Made by a program: the position numbers and the translations under genes. The notes under the pieces were generated by a model. The model saw nothing but the letters and a program-made list of their open reading frames with translations. It was not told where the DNA came from and searched no databases. From positions 1 through 36,267 of the forward strand of contig JAFXEB010000027.1 in assembly GCA_017521025.1 (NCBI GenBank): 36,267 nucleotides of DNA, given 5' to 3'. Positions 15,135 through 24,768 of the stretch are shown piece by piece (the stretch's first letter is position 1; each line of letters starts with the position of its first letter). Source of the DNA: Clostridia bacterium (GTDB lineage: Bacteria; Bacillota; Clostridia; Oscillospirales; CAG-382).

Positions 15135-15695
15135 ATGATACGTATAAAAAGTATAAAAAGCATTATATGTCTGCTCCTTCTTTCTGCACTGCTCCTGCTT
15201 GCCGCCTGCGGCGGCGGGGCAGACAGCTCTGCCATGGAAAGCGGCTCTGAAAGCTCCGGAAGCACAGGGGAGGAGAAACAGCCTGCACCCGATTTTACGG
15301 TATATGACGAGGCGGGGAAGGAGTACAGGCTTTCCGACTTCCGTGGCAAGGGCACCGTCCTTAACTTCTGGGCAAGCTGGTGCGGCCCCTGCAAGAATGA
15401 GATGCCCGATTTTGACGTGATATATAAGGAGCTTGGGGACAAATACAATTTCGTTATGGTCAACCTGACCGACGGCAAGACCGAGACGGTGGAGACCGCC
15501 TCTGCCTTCATAAAAGAGAAGGGCTATTCTTTCCCCGTATATTACGACACAAGCGGCGCCGCAGGTGCTGCCTTCAGCGTTTATTCTATACCCACCACCT
15601 ATTTTATTGACGCCGAGGGCAATGTGCTTGCATACGCCTCGGGCACCCTCAGCGGCGAAACGCTGAGAGAGGGGATAGAGCAGTTTTTTGACTGA
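15135..15695 (+). CDS. TlpA/ResA-like thioredoxin lipoprotein
   Basis: A 186-residue surface lipoprotein. A signal peptide ends in the lipobox LLAAC (C25 is the lipidated cysteine), followed by a Ser/Gly-rich linker to about residue 48. The thioredoxin fold carries FWASWCGPCKNEMP with the redox pair C83/C86 and the cis-proline region SIPTTYFID. Proteins of this type reduce or rearrange disulfides outside the membrane, for example in cytochrome maturation or sporulation, but no partner such as CcdA is in the window. GGGAGG precedes the ATG. It ends the ABC operon before a strong terminator. Confidence 0.93.
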   Translation: MIRIKSIKSIICLLLLSALLLLAACGGGADSSAMESGSESSGSTGEEKQPAPDFTVYDEAGKEYRLSDFRGKGTVLNFWASWCGPCKNEMPDFDVIYKELGDKYNFVMVNLTDGKTETVETASAFIKEKGYSFPVYYDTSGAAGAAFSVYSIPTTYFIDAEGNVLAYASGTLSGETLREGIEQFFD

Positions 15696-15759
15696 AGACA
15701 ATAAGACACTGTTTGTAAACTTTAACATTTTCGGTTAAGCTTAATATATACCATCGGGT

Positions 15760-15792
15760 CGGAGCGTCCTTTTGGGGCGCTCCGCTTTTTTT
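15760..15792 (+). terminator. Rho-independent terminator after the ABC/TlpA operon
   Basis: A 10-bp stem (15760-15769 with 15775-15784, one G-U pair) is followed by a C and seven T residues. The rest of the 15,696-15,956 gap holds this hairpin and the uvrB promoter; nothing else stood out. Confidence 0.85.
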
Positions 15793-15854
15793 CTTGAAAA
15801 CGGGGCGGTTTTTCAAAAAATTCTTTCAGGTATCTTTTATTTTGAAATAATATG

Positions 15855-15863
15855 TGATATAAT
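15855..15863 (+). promoter_or_regulatory. Extended -10 promoter for uvrB
   Basis: TGATATAAT gives a perfect TATAAT with an upstream TGn extension, 94 bases before the uvrB start. The -35 region is poor, as is usual for extended -10 promoters. I saw no obvious LexA/SOS box of the Gram-positive GAAC-N4-GTTC kind nearby. Confidence 0.6.
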
Positions 15864-15956
15864 AAACAGATAAAAGGAAAAGTCTCCCCTGCTCACGGGC
15901 GGCGGTGGGACTCAGAGGCATTTACGGGTGCAAACAGGGTAAAGGAGGCGGCGTAT

Positions 15957-17903
15957 ATGGGGCGTTTTGAGCTTGTATCCAAATATAAGCCTATGGGCGA
16001 CCAGCCCGAGGCGATAGCAAGGCTTACGGCAGGGCTTAAGGCGGGCATGCGTGAGCAGGTCTTGCTGGGCGTAACGGGTAGCGGTAAGACCTTCACTATG
16101 GCGAACATCATAGCCAATATCGGTAAGCCTACCCTTGTGCTTGCCCACAACAAGACCCTTGCCGCTCAGCTTTGCTCCGAGTTCCGTGAGCTGTTCCCCA
16201 ACAATGCGGTGGAGTACTTTGTTTCCTACTATGACTACTATCAGCCCGAGGCATACGTGCCCGGCAAGGACGTGTATATAGAGAAGGACGCATCCATAAA
16301 CGATGAGATAGATAAGCTGCGCCACAGCGCCACCAGTGCGCTGTTTGAGCGTGATGACGTTATCATCGTGTCCAGCGTATCCTGCATCTACTCTCTGGGC
16401 GACCCTACGGAGTACCGCAAGCAGGTCATATCCCTGCGTCCGGGTATGCAGCTCAGCCGTGAAAAGCTCATTAAGCGTCTTGTGGCGCTCCAGTACAGCA
16501 GGAGCGACATCGGCTTTGAAAGAAACGATTTCCGTGTCCGTGGGGACGTGGTTGAGATATTCCCCTCCAATTCGGGCTCAGAGGCACTGCGTGTTGAGTT
16601 CTTCGGCGACGAGGTGGACAGGCTCTCCACCGTGGACACGGTAACGGGCGAGGTGCACTCACGCCTGCACCATGCGGCGGTCTACCCCTCCTCCCACTAC
16701 GTTACGGACGAGGCGCTCCGCAAGGCGGCGCTTACCGAGATATATGACGAGATGCTTGAGAGGGTGGAGTTTTTCGAGTCTCAGGGCAAGCTTATAGAGG
16801 CGCAGCGCATCAAAGAGCGCACAATGTTTGATATAGAGCAGATAAGGGAGATAGGCTATTGCAGCGGCGTTGAAAACTATTCACGAGTGCTGTCGGGCAG
16901 GGAGCCGGGCAGTACCCCCTATACCCTCCTTGACTATTTCCCCGAGGACTTTCTGCTCCTTGTGGACGAGAGCCACGTTACCGTGCCGCAGGTAAGGGGT
17001 ATGAGCGGCGGTGACACCGCAAGGAAGAAGAACCTGATAGATTTTGGCTTCCGCCTCCCTTCCGCCTACGATAACAGACCCTTGAAGTTTGACGAGTTTT
17101 TGGCTAAAAAGGGGCCCACCGTTTACGTCAGCGCAACTCCTGCCGACTGGGAGCGTGAGAGAGCCGAGCAGATAGCCGAGCAGATAATACGTCCTACGGG
17201 CCTCCTTGACCCTACGGTAGAGGTGCGCCCCGTAACGGGTCAGATAGACGACCTGCTGGGGGAGATACGTGCCACCACGGAGAAGGACGAGAGGGTGCTT
17301 GTTACCACCCTGACAAAGAAGATGGCAGAGGACCTTACGGAGTATCTGCTTAAAAACGGCGTCCGTGCCAAGTATCTGCATTACGATATCGAGACTATTG
17401 AGCGTATAGAGCTGCTCCGTCAGCTCAGGGCGGGGGAATATGACGTGCTTGTAGGCATAAACCTGCTCAGGGAGGGACTTGACCTGCCGGAGGTATCGCT
17501 TATCGGCATACTCGATGCGGATAAGGAGGGCTTTCTGCGCTCGGAGATGAGCCTTATACAGACCATAGGCCGTGCGGCAAGGAACGCCAACGGCAGGGTC
17601 ATAATGTATGCCGATAAGATAACAGGCTCTATGCAGAGGGCGATGGACGAGACCAACCGCCGCCGCCGCAAGCAGGATGAGTACAACAAGGCACACGGAA
17701 TAGTGCCCAAGACCATAGTCAAGGAGATAAGGGCACCCATAGAGATAACCGTAAAGGGCAGCGGCGAAAACGGACGTATGACCAAGGCGGAGAAGAAGGA
17801 GCTTATCGAAAAGCTGCAGGCAGAGATGAAGCGTGCCGCCGCCACACTGGATTTCGAGACCGCCGCCGCACTGCGTGACAGGATAAGGGCGCTGTTGGCA
17901 TAG
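15957..17903 (+). CDS. uvrB: Excinuclease ABC subunit B
   Basis: A 648-residue nucleotide excision repair helicase-like protein. Walker A is [12 protein letters not shown] (residues 38-49). The damage-gripping beta-hairpin region reads [19 protein letters not shown], followed by the conserved [11 protein letters not shown]. Motif II has LLVDESHVT. The C-terminal helicase half has [16 protein letters not shown] and [16 protein letters not shown] domain at the end (residues ~610-648, [20 protein letters not shown]) contacts UvrC. The length is normal. Preceded by AAAGGAGG; uvrA follows after 20 bases. UvrC is not in the window. Confidence 0.98.
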   Translation: MGRFELVSKYKPMGDQPEAIARLTAGLKAGMREQVLLGVTGSGKTFTMANIIANIGKPTLVLAHNKTLAAQLCSEFRELFPNNAVEYFVSYYDYYQPEAYVPGKDVYIEKDASINDEIDKLRHSATSALFERDDVIIVSSVSCIYSLGDPTEYRKQVISLRPGMQLSREKLIKRLVALQYSRSDIGFERNDFRVRGDVVEIFPSNSGSEALRVEFFGDEVDRLSTVDTVTGEVHSRLHHAAVYPSSHYVTDEALRKAALTEIYDEMLERVEFFESQGKLIEAQRIKERTMFDIEQIREIGYCSGVENYSRVLSGREPGSTPYTLLDYFPEDFLLLVDESHVTVPQVRGMSGGDTARKKNLIDFGFRLPSAYDNRPLKFDEFLAKKGPTVYVSATPADWERERAEQIAEQIIRPTGLLDPTVEVRPVTGQIDDLLGEIRATTEKDERVLVTTLTKKMAEDLTEYLLKNGVRAKYLHYDIETIERIELLRQLRAGEYDVLVGINLLREGLDLPEVSLIGILDADKEGFLRSEMSLIQTIGRAARNANGRVIMYADKITGSMQRAMDETNRRRRKQDEYNKAHGIVPKTIVKEIRAPIEITVKGSGENGRMTKAEKKELIEKLQAEMKRAAATLDFETAAALRDRIRALLA

Positions 17904-17923
17904 CAAACATCAGAGGTAGATAT

Positions 17924-20764
17924 ATGAACAAAGAGCTTATAGTAAGAGGCGCAAGAGAAAACAATCTTAAAAACATAACCGTAAGCATCCCCCGTGACAA
18001 GCTGGTGGTGCTGACAGGTCTTTCGGGCTCGGGCAAGTCCTCCCTCGCCTTCGACACCATATATGCAGAGGGTCACAGGCGGTTTGTGGAGAGCCTTTCC
18101 TCCTATGCCCGTATGTTCCTCGGTCAGCTTGACAAGCCTGACGTGGACAGCATAGAGGGACTTTCTCCCGCCATATCCATAGACCAGAAGACCACCTCCA
18201 AAAACCCACGCTCCACCGTGGGCACCGTTACCGAGATATATGACTATATCCGTCTGCTTTATGCCCGTGTGGGCATACCCCATTGTCCCGTCTGCGGCGA
18301 GGAGATAGCAAGGCAGACCGTGGATGAAATAGTGGACAGGATATGTGAGCTGGAGGAGGGTAAGCGCTTTCTCGTGCTGGCGCCCGTGGTCAGGGGCAAG
18401 AAGGGCACCCACGATAAGGTGCTCGACGGTGCATCCCGTAGCGGCTTTGTAAGGGTGCGCATAAACGGCGCAATGTACGAGTTTACAGACCGCCCCGAGC
18501 TTGACAAAAACAAAAAGCACGATATAGACATAGTGGTTGACCGCCTTATAATGAGAGGCGATATAAAGGGCAGACTTACCGACAGCGTTGAGACCGCCGC
18601 CAAGCTTGCAGAGGGCATAGTGACGGTGCTTGTGCTCAACGAGGACGGCAGCGACGGCGAGGAGCTTACCTTTTCCCAGAACTACGCCTGCAAGACCCAC
18701 GGCATCAGCCTTGGCGAGCTTACGCCCCGTATGTTTTCCTTCAACAACCCCTACGGCGCCTGCGAAAAATGCGGCGGGCTTGGAGAGAGCTTTGTGCTTT
18801 CTCCCGATAAGCTCATCCCCGACAAAAGCCGCTCCCTCTATTCGGGGGCAATAATCTGCAACGGCTTCAAGTCCATCAACGCAGGCAGCTACTACGGCGA
18901 GATATACAACCGACTTGGCAAATATCACGGCTTTGACATCCACACCCCTATCGAAAACTACAGTCCCGAGGCGTTTGACATCCTTATGTACGGCAATATG
19001 GGCGGTGCAAAGGCGAAAAAGCGTGACGTGTACGAGCCTAAGTTTGAGGGCGTTATCAATATGATAGACCGCCGCTACCGCCAATGCGGCAACGATTTTG
19101 CCACCCGTGAGTATTACGAGGAGTTTATGGAGACCGTAGTCTGCTCCGAGTGCGGCGGCAGACGTCTTAAGGCAGAGGCGCTGGCTGTCACCGTGGGCGG
19201 CCTGAACATAGCTGAGCTGTGCGACCTTTCCATAGGCAAATGCAAGGCGTTTTTTGAAAAGCTTACTCTGTCGGGCAAGGATGCGGTTATCGCCAAGGAG
19301 ATACTCAAGGAGATAAACGCAAGGCTTTCCTTCCTGTCCAACGTGGGGCTTGAGTACCTGACCCTTTCCCGCAAATCGGGCGGGCTTTCCGGCGGCGAGG
19401 CACAGCGTATAAGGCTTGCCACTCAGATAGGTGCCTCCCTTATGGGCGTGCTGTATATTCTGGACGAGCCCAGCATCGGTCTGCATCAGCGTGATAACCG
19501 CAAGCTTATCGCCACCCTTAAGCATCTGCGTGATATCGGCAACACCGTAATAGTGGTGGAGCACGATGAGGAGACTATGCTTTCTGCCGATTACGTGGTG
19601 GACATAGGGCCTGCCGCAGGTATCCACGGGGGCGAGGTAGTCTTTGCAGGCACCCCTGCGGAGCTCGTTAAGGACGAGAAGTCCATAACGGGCAAGTACC
19701 TTTCGGGCAAGCTTCGTGTCAGGGTGCCCGAAAAGAGACGTGAGGGCAACGGCAAGACCCTTACCGTGATAGGCGCAAGAGAGAATAACCTTAAAAATAT
19801 AGACGTTTCCTTCCCCTTGGGCAAGCTGATATGCGTAACGGGCGTTTCGGGCTCGGGCAAGAGCTCGCTTATCAACTCCGTGCTCTACAACAGCACCGCC
19901 AAGGCACTGGGGCGTTACACCCTTACCCCCGGCAAGCACGAGAGGATAGAGGGGCTTGAGAATATAGACAAGGTCATAGCCATAGACCAAAGCCCCATAG
20001 GGCGCACACCACGCTCCAACCCTGCCACCTATACGGGTCTGTTTTCCGACATCCGTTCCATTTTTGCCTCCACTCCCGACGCCAAGGCAAGGGGCTACAC
20101 CGACGGCCGCTTCTCCTTTAACGTAAAGGGCGGCAGGTGCGAGGCTTGTCAGGGCGACGGCACCCTGAAGATAGAGATGCACTTCCTGCCCGACGTGTAC
20201 GTTAAGTGCGACGTGTGCAAGGGCAAGCGCTATAACAGAGAGACGCTGGAGATAAAATACAAGGGCAAGACCATAAGCGACGTGCTTGATATGACCGTGG
20301 ACGAGGGCTGTGAGTTCTTTGATGCCTATCCCGCCCTTAAGCGCAAGCTGACCATAATGCGTGACGTGGGTCTGGGCTACGTTAAGATAGGGCAAAGCTC
20401 TACCACCCTGTCGGGCGGCGAGGCGCAGCGTGTAAAGCTTTCCACCGAGCTGTCACGCCGCAGCACGGGCAACACCCTTTATATCCTTGACGAGCCTACT
20501 ACGGGTCTCCACGCCGACGACGTAAACAAGCTGGTGGGCATACTGAACCGCCTTGTGGACGCAGGCAACACCGTAGTGGTGATAGAGCATAACCTTGACC
20601 TGATAAAGACCGCCGACCATATCATAGATATGGGTCCCGAGGGGGGCGACGGCGGCGGCACCGTTGTGGTGCAGGGCACGCCTGAGGAGGTCTGCCGGTG
20701 CGAGGCGTCCTATACGGGTCAATACCTTAAAGCCTTTTTGAGGGGAGATTTTTATGAACACTGA
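17924..20764 (+). CDS. uvrA: Excinuclease ABC subunit A
   Basis: A 946-residue damage-recognition ATPase with two ABC modules. Walker A motifs are GLSGSGKSS (32-40) and GVSGSGKSS (about 640-650). Signatures [12 protein letters not shown] and [12 protein letters not shown] are both intact. Zinc-binding cysteine pairs are present (CPVCG, CEKCGG and CSECGG in the first half; CEAC and [10 protein letters not shown] in the second). The UvrB-interacting and DNA-binding segments are present and the length is standard. It overlaps the downstream radical SAM gene by 11 bases, an unusual coupling for a repair gene. Confidence 0.98.
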   Translation: MNKELIVRGARENNLKNITVSIPRDKLVVLTGLSGSGKSSLAFDTIYAEGHRRFVESLSSYARMFLGQLDKPDVDSIEGLSPAISIDQKTTSKNPRSTVGTVTEIYDYIRLLYARVGIPHCPVCGEEIARQTVDEIVDRICELEEGKRFLVLAPVVRGKKGTHDKVLDGASRSGFVRVRINGAMYEFTDRPELDKNKKHDIDIVVDRLIMRGDIKGRLTDSVETAAKLAEGIVTVLVLNEDGSDGEELTFSQNYACKTHGISLGELTPRMFSFNNPYGACEKCGGLGESFVLSPDKLIPDKSRSLYSGAIICNGFKSINAGSYYGEIYNRLGKYHGFDIHTPIENYSPEAFDILMYGNMGGAKAKKRDVYEPKFEGVINMIDRRYRQCGNDFATREYYEEFMETVVCSECGGRRLKAEALAVTVGGLNIAELCDLSIGKCKAFFEKLTLSGKDAVIAKEILKEINARLSFLSNVGLEYLTLSRKSGGLSGGEAQRIRLATQIGASLMGVLYILDEPSIGLHQRDNRKLIATLKHLRDIGNTVIVVEHDEETMLSADYVVDIGPAAGIHGGEVVFAGTPAELVKDEKSITGKYLSGKLRVRVPEKRREGNGKTLTVIGARENNLKNIDVSFPLGKLICVTGVSGSGKSSLINSVLYNSTAKALGRYTLTPGKHERIEGLENIDKVIAIDQSPIGRTPRSNPATYTGLFSDIRSIFASTPDAKARGYTDGRFSFNVKGGRCEACQGDGTLKIEMHFLPDVYVKCDVCKGKRYNRETLEIKYKGKTISDVLDMTVDEGCEFFDAYPALKRKLTIMRDVGLGYVKIGQSSTTLSGGEAQRVKLSTELSRRSTGNTLYILDEPTTGLHADDVNKLVGILNRLVDAGNTVVVIEHNLDLIKTADHIIDMGPEGGDGGGTVVVQGTPEEVCRCEASYTGQYLKAFLRGDFYEH

Positions 20765-22604
20765 TAGAATAAAGCATATACTTGCCCGTGTGGAAAAGCC
20801 GGGCAGATACACGGGCGGCGAGTACGGCGAGCTTATCAAGGACAAAAACGCCGTAGACCTCAGGGTGGCGTTCTGCTTTCCCGATACCTATGAGATAGGC
20901 ATGTCCAATCTGGGCATGAAGATACTCAGGGATTGCCTTAACGCCAAGGACTGGCTCTGGTGTGAGCGTTGCTTTGCCCCTTGGGATGATATGGAGCGTG
21001 AGATGCGCCGTGAGGGCGTGCCTCTTTACGCCCTTGAAAGCGGCGATGACATAAAGGATTTTGATATAGCCGCCTTCACCCTGCAGTACGAGCTTTGCTA
21101 TACCAACGTGGTGAATATGCTGTCGCTTGCAGGCATACCCCTGTTTGCCGCAGAGCGTGACGAGAGCCATCCGCTGATAATAGCAGGCGGTGCCTGTGCC
21201 TATAACCCCGAGCCTATGGCTGACTTTGTGGACGTTTTCTCCATAGGTGAGGGCGAGTATGCTCTTGTGGAGCTGTGCAAGCTGTACCGTGAGTACAAAA
21301 AAGCGGGCAGACCCAGAGCAGAGTTTTTGCGTGCCGCCGCTAAGATAAAGGGTATGTACGTGCCCTCTCTTTACGAGGTGAGCTATGGGGAGGACGGCAG
21401 GATATCCGACTTCCGTTCCAAGTACGAGGACGTGCCCGAGAGGATAGAAAAGACCTTTCTTACCGATATGGACTCCGCTCCCTTTCCCACCTGCTATGAG
21501 ATACCCTATATAGACACCGTCCATGACCGTATGGTGCTTGAGGTATTCCGTGGCTGTATACGTGGTTGCCGCTTTTGTCAAGCAGGCATCATCTGCCGCC
21601 CTGTCCGTGAGAAAAGCCCCGAGGTGCTTGACAGGCAGGCGAGGGAGATGTATAAGAGGACGGGCTATAACGAGATATCCATGTGCTCCCTCAGCATCAG
21701 CGATTACAGCGGTCTTGAGGGACTGCTTGAGAGACTTCTGGGCTGGACGGAGAAGGAGCGCATAAACCTATCTCTGCCCTCCATGCGTATAGACAGCTTC
21801 TACGGTGAGCTTATGGAAAAGGCTATGAACGTGCGACAGAGCGGTCTGACCTTCGCTCCCGAGGCAGGCACCCAGAGGCTGAGAGACGTTATCAACAAGA
21901 ACATAAGCGAGGACGAGATAATGGCAGGCTGTGCCGCCGCCTTTGACCGTGGCAGGACTGCTCTTAAGCTGTACTTTATGAACGGTCTGCCCACCGAGAC
22001 GGATGATGACATAAGGGGTATTGCCACCCTCGCCCAGAAGATAGTGGACCTGTACTATTCAAAGAAGCGTCAGAAGGGGAAGGGTGTAACCGTTACGGTA
22101 AGCGTTTCCTGCCTTGTGCCCAAGCCCTTTACGCCCTTCCAGTGGATGGGGCAGGACACTGTGGACGAGCTTAAGAGAAAACAGCTTTTGCTTAAGGAAT
22201 GTATCACTACGAGGAAGATAGTGTACAACTACCATGACAGCGAGGTAAGCTTTCTTGAGGCTGTCTTTGCCCGTGGCGACCGCCGCCTGTCTGCGGCGAT
22301 AGCCGAGGCGGTGAGGAGAGGTCAGCGCTTTGATAGCTGGGACGAGTTCTTCAGCTACAGCACCTGGACTCAGGTGTTCGAGGCTGTGGGCATAGACCCT
22401 GCCTTTTACGCAAACCGCAGCTTTGACTATGACGAGAGGCTCCCTTGGGACCACATAGACTGCGGCGTTACCAAGGAGTTCCTGAGGCGTGAGGCAGAGC
22501 TTGCTGTGGCAGAGACCACCACCCCCGATTGCCGCAGCCGTTGCAGCGCATGCGGACTTCAGGACAAGGGCTGTACCCTTTGGAAGAAAGGAGGGGCAAA
22601 CTGA
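20754..22604 (+). CDS. TIGR03960-family radical SAM protein (B12-binding-like N-terminus)
   Basis: A 616-residue protein. The N-terminal ~200 residues resemble a cobalamin-binding-type domain (EIGMSNLGMKIL; later IIAGGACAYNPEPMADFVDVFSIGEGE). The radical SAM core follows with the iron-sulfur motif C268-x3-C272-x2-C275 in RGCIRGCRFCQAG, and then TFAPEAGTQRLRDVINK. A C-terminal region has C-rich SRCSACGLQDKGC. The reaction is not known, although the family is widespread in clostridia and nearly always paired with a DUF2344 protein, as here. It overlaps uvrA by 11 bases and the DUF2344 gene by one base. Confidence 0.92.
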   Translation: MNTDRIKHILARVEKPGRYTGGEYGELIKDKNAVDLRVAFCFPDTYEIGMSNLGMKILRDCLNAKDWLWCERCFAPWDDMEREMRREGVPLYALESGDDIKDFDIAAFTLQYELCYTNVVNMLSLAGIPLFAAERDESHPLIIAGGACAYNPEPMADFVDVFSIGEGEYALVELCKLYREYKKAGRPRAEFLRAAAKIKGMYVPSLYEVSYGEDGRISDFRSKYEDVPERIEKTFLTDMDSAPFPTCYEIPYIDTVHDRMVLEVFRGCIRGCRFCQAGIICRPVREKSPEVLDRQAREMYKRTGYNEISMCSLSISDYSGLEGLLERLLGWTEKERINLSLPSMRIDSFYGELMEKAMNVRQSGLTFAPEAGTQRLRDVINKNISEDEIMAGCAAAFDRGRTALKLYFMNGLPTETDDDIRGIATLAQKIVDLYYSKKRQKGKGVTVTVSVSCLVPKPFTPFQWMGQDTVDELKRKQLLLKECITTRKIVYNYHDSEVSFLEAVFARGDRRLSAAIAEAVRRGQRFDSWDEFFSYSTWTQVFEAVGIDPAFYANRSFDYDERLPWDHIDCGVTKEFLRREAELAVAETTTPDCRSRCSACGLQDKGCTLWKKGGAN

Positions 22605-23248
22605 TGCAGCCTATAGTAAAATATACCCTCCGTGTCTGCTGGCAGAAGAAGGGTAACGCAAAATACATATCCCACCTTGACACCCAGCGCACCGTTACAA
22701 GGGCGCTGGTCAGAAGCGGCTTGCCCCTTTACTATTCTCAGGGCTATAACCCCCACCTGAAGCTTGTATTCGCACTGCCTGTTTCCATGTATCAGGAGGC
22801 GCTTTACGACCTCTTTGATATAGACCTTCTGGAGAGGGTGGACCCTGCAGCCGCCGCCGAGGCGATAAACAGCGCACTGCCCGAAGATATGACCGTTATC
22901 AGTGCCGCTTACCCCGTAAAGAAGTTTAAGGAGCTTGTCTTTGCCTCCTACGATATGCGACTTGATACCGCTCTTTCCGCCGCCGAGGTGACGGAAATGC
23001 TCGCAGGTGAGGTGAGGGTAGAGAAAAAGAGCAAGAAAAAGTGCCAGGTAGTGGATATATCTCCTATGATAAAGAGCCTTACGGCAGAGGACACCGAGGG
23101 CGGCGTTATTCTGCGCCCCGTGCTTTCTGCCGCACCCGACGCCTATCTCAACCCTAAATATCTGGTAGATTTTCTGGGCGATAAGGTTAAGGGCTGTGAC
23201 ACCGTGAGGACGATGCTCTTTGACGGCGATATGGAGCCTCTTAAATAA
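22604..23248 (+). CDS. TIGR03936/DUF2344 radical SAM-associated protein
   Basis: A 214-residue protein of the DUF2344 family, seen fused to or immediately after TIGR03960 radical SAM enzymes. Family marks are YTLRVCWQKKGNAKYISHLDTQRTVTRALVRSG, then LPLYYSQGYNPHLKLVFALPV. The start at 22604 (TGATG overlap) is supported by AAAGGAGGG about 9 bases upstream. In many clostridia the pair sits before rng and rplU. Here it follows uvrBA and no ribosomal genes are present. Function unknown; it probably binds the substrate for the radical SAM partner. Confidence 0.9.
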   Translation: MQPIVKYTLRVCWQKKGNAKYISHLDTQRTVTRALVRSGLPLYYSQGYNPHLKLVFALPVSMYQEALYDLFDIDLLERVDPAAAAEAINSALPEDMTVISAAYPVKKFKELVFASYDMRLDTALSAAEVTEMLAGEVRVEKKSKKKCQVVDISPMIKSLTAEDTEGGVILRPVLSAAPDAYLNPKYLVDFLGDKVKGCDTVRTMLFDGDMEPLK

Positions 23249-23278
23249 AGGTTTTTATCAGAATTTACGATTATTATC

Positions 23279-23307
23279 TTGTATAAAGGATAAAATTGTT
23301 GTATCAT
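23279..23307 (+). promoter_or_regulatory. Candidate promoter for the miaA-region operon
   Basis: TTGTAT (23279-23284) and TATCAT (23302-23307) are 17 bases apart in the AT-rich gap after the DUF2344 gene, 44 bases before the next start codon. This is the first real gap after uvrB, so a new operon probably starts here. Confidence 0.5.
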
Positions 23308-23351
23308 AGTTTATTACATCAAATGCAGATAGCAGAAACGGAGTGTAATAT

Positions 23352-23762
23352 ATGGATCAAAAAGCTTTTTGGGGCAGTGCCGCAGGCAGGCTTGTTGCGC
23401 TGTTTATCGTTGCCGCTTTCGTGCTTGGCACCGTTGCGGCGGTTACGTACCGTGAGCGTGACAGAGAGCTGCTGCTTGACCTGAGCGAGGTAGGGGTGCA
23501 AAGCTCCTCTACCGACGAGATGGGCGCCCTCAATATAGAGTTCAAGCTTCAGAAAACGGGCTACCATTTTTCAAGCTATAAATTGGAGCGTAACGGCGGC
23601 GACGTGGTGCTGAAGCTCTACGGCTCTCTCAAGCCGTCAGAGTACACCCTTAACGAAAGAGGCTACTACACCATAGTTATTATGACAAAGTCCGAGGATG
23701 AAAAGGTGATACAGGAGGGCAAAGACGGTGAAACTAAGACGTGGATCAACGTACATCAGTAG
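23352..23762 (+). CDS. Membrane-anchored protein of unknown function
   Basis: A 136-residue protein I do not recognise. Residues 11-31 (GRLVALFIVAAFVLGTVAAVT) form one membrane anchor. The remaining ~100 residues are polar and probably outside the cell, with beta-strand-like segments (LNIEFKLQKTGYHFSSYKLE, DVVLKLYGSL, YYTIVIM). It precedes and overlaps by 35 bases a gene for a predicted lipoprotein, so the two surface proteins are likely made together. A GGAG-like site lies upstream of the ATG. Confidence 0.75.
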   Translation: MDQKAFWGSAAGRLVALFIVAAFVLGTVAAVTYRERDRELLLDLSEVGVQSSSTDEMGALNIEFKLQKTGYHFSSYKLERNGGDVVLKLYGSLKPSEYTLNERGYYTIVIMTKSEDEKVIQEGKDGETKTWINVHQ

Positions 23763-24768
23763 AATAGTGGCGGCGGTGTTGCTTGTAGCTCTTTGCCTTG
23801 CGGCGGCAGGCTGTAAGGAGGAGGCAGAGCTTATCACGGGCAAAAACACCCGGGGCGGCTACAGCTTTTCTTATCCCGAGGATTGGTCTATAAAGACCGA
23901 TGGACTGAGCACCGTTATCACCGCAGGCGACGTGGGCGGCTCTGTCCCCTATGCTATAGTGCGCTTTACCCTGCGTGAGAACGTGGGCGGCGTTACTGCC
24001 AAGGAGTTCTGGGAGCAGAGCGCAGACGACCTTACGGGCGCTTTTGAAAAGCTTGAGATAACAAAGAAAGAAGGCTTTGACCACAACAGCGGCTCCGCCT
24101 ATGACGTGCGTATGAGCGTTACCGTAAAGGGGCATACCAACCTTTACGGTCAGCCCGATAAGGATGACGGCAGTGCCGACTATACCGTGCGCCAGCTTCT
24201 GTTTGAGGAGGGGCGCTACATCTGCGTGGCTACCTATATGTCTGAGATAAGCCACAGTCCCGACTATGAGGGCGTTTGCGGCAATATAAGAGACAGCTTT
24301 GCATATATCGCTCCCGAGGAAACGGGCAAGACCACCGTTGACGGCTCGGACTTCAGCGTGCCCGTGCCTGAGGGGTGGAAGCTTGACACCGCCGAGGCGT
24401 ACTATACCCTGACCAAGGGTAAGGCTTCCGTTACGGTCTCCGTTTTCTCTGCCGAGAAGAATATGGCGGTTGAGAGCTATTGGGAGGAGATATATGCTCC
24501 CTCTATAGAGGCAAGCCTTGACGGCTACAGCCTTGTCAGACTGCTGAAGAACGGCGAGGGTGCAGACCCCGTGCATCTTGGCGGTATCGCCGCCGTGGAT
24601 GCGGAGTATACCGCAAAGAGCATATCGGGGAGCGAATACCGCTTCCGTCAGCGCATAGCTATGTATGACGGGGACGTGTACTCCGTGGTGCTTACAGCCT
24701 CTGAGGAGGATTTTGCAGAGGCAGTAGAGGGCTACGACAGGATAGTGGAAGGCTTTTTGTACAAATGA
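23728..24768 (+). CDS. Predicted lipoprotein with duplicated PsbP/DcrB-like domain
   Basis: A 346-residue exported protein. A hydrophobic signal ends at AAAGC (C29), a slightly atypical lipobox. Two similar domains follow. The first starts YSFSYPEDWSIKTDG and runs to about residue 195. The second starts FSVPVPEGWKLDTAEAYYTL and runs to the end. Both have the F/Y-x-V/Y-P-E-x-W pattern of PsbP/DcrB-like domains. The GTG start at 23728 is backed by AGGAGG 9 bases upstream. It overlaps miaA by 4 bases. The role is unknown. Confidence 0.78.
   Translation: MKLRRGSTYISRIVAAVLLVALCLAAAGCKEEAELITGKNTRGGYSFSYPEDWSIKTDGLSTVITAGDVGGSVPYAIVRFTLRENVGGVTAKEFWEQSADDLTGAFEKLEITKKEGFDHNSGSAYDVRMSVTVKGHTNLYGQPDKDDGSADYTVRQLLFEEGRYICVATYMSEISHSPDYEGVCGNIRDSFAYIAPEETGKTTVDGSDFSVPVPEGWKLDTAEAYYTLTKGKASVTVSVFSAEKNMAVESYWEEIYAPSIEASLDGYSLVRLLKNGEGADPVHLGGIAAVDAEYTAKSISGSEYRFRQRIAMYDGDVYSVVLTASEEDFAEAVEGYDRIVEGFLYK

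Noticed and set aside
15793..15956. SOS (LexA) box upstream of uvrB
   Set aside because: No GAAC-N4-GTTC-like palindrome found.
17420..20395. Open frame of 991 codons on the minus strand opposite uvrB/uvrA
   Set aside because: It lies entirely antisense to two certain genes, has no family resemblance and no ribosome binding site. It is a by-product of GC-rich codon bias.
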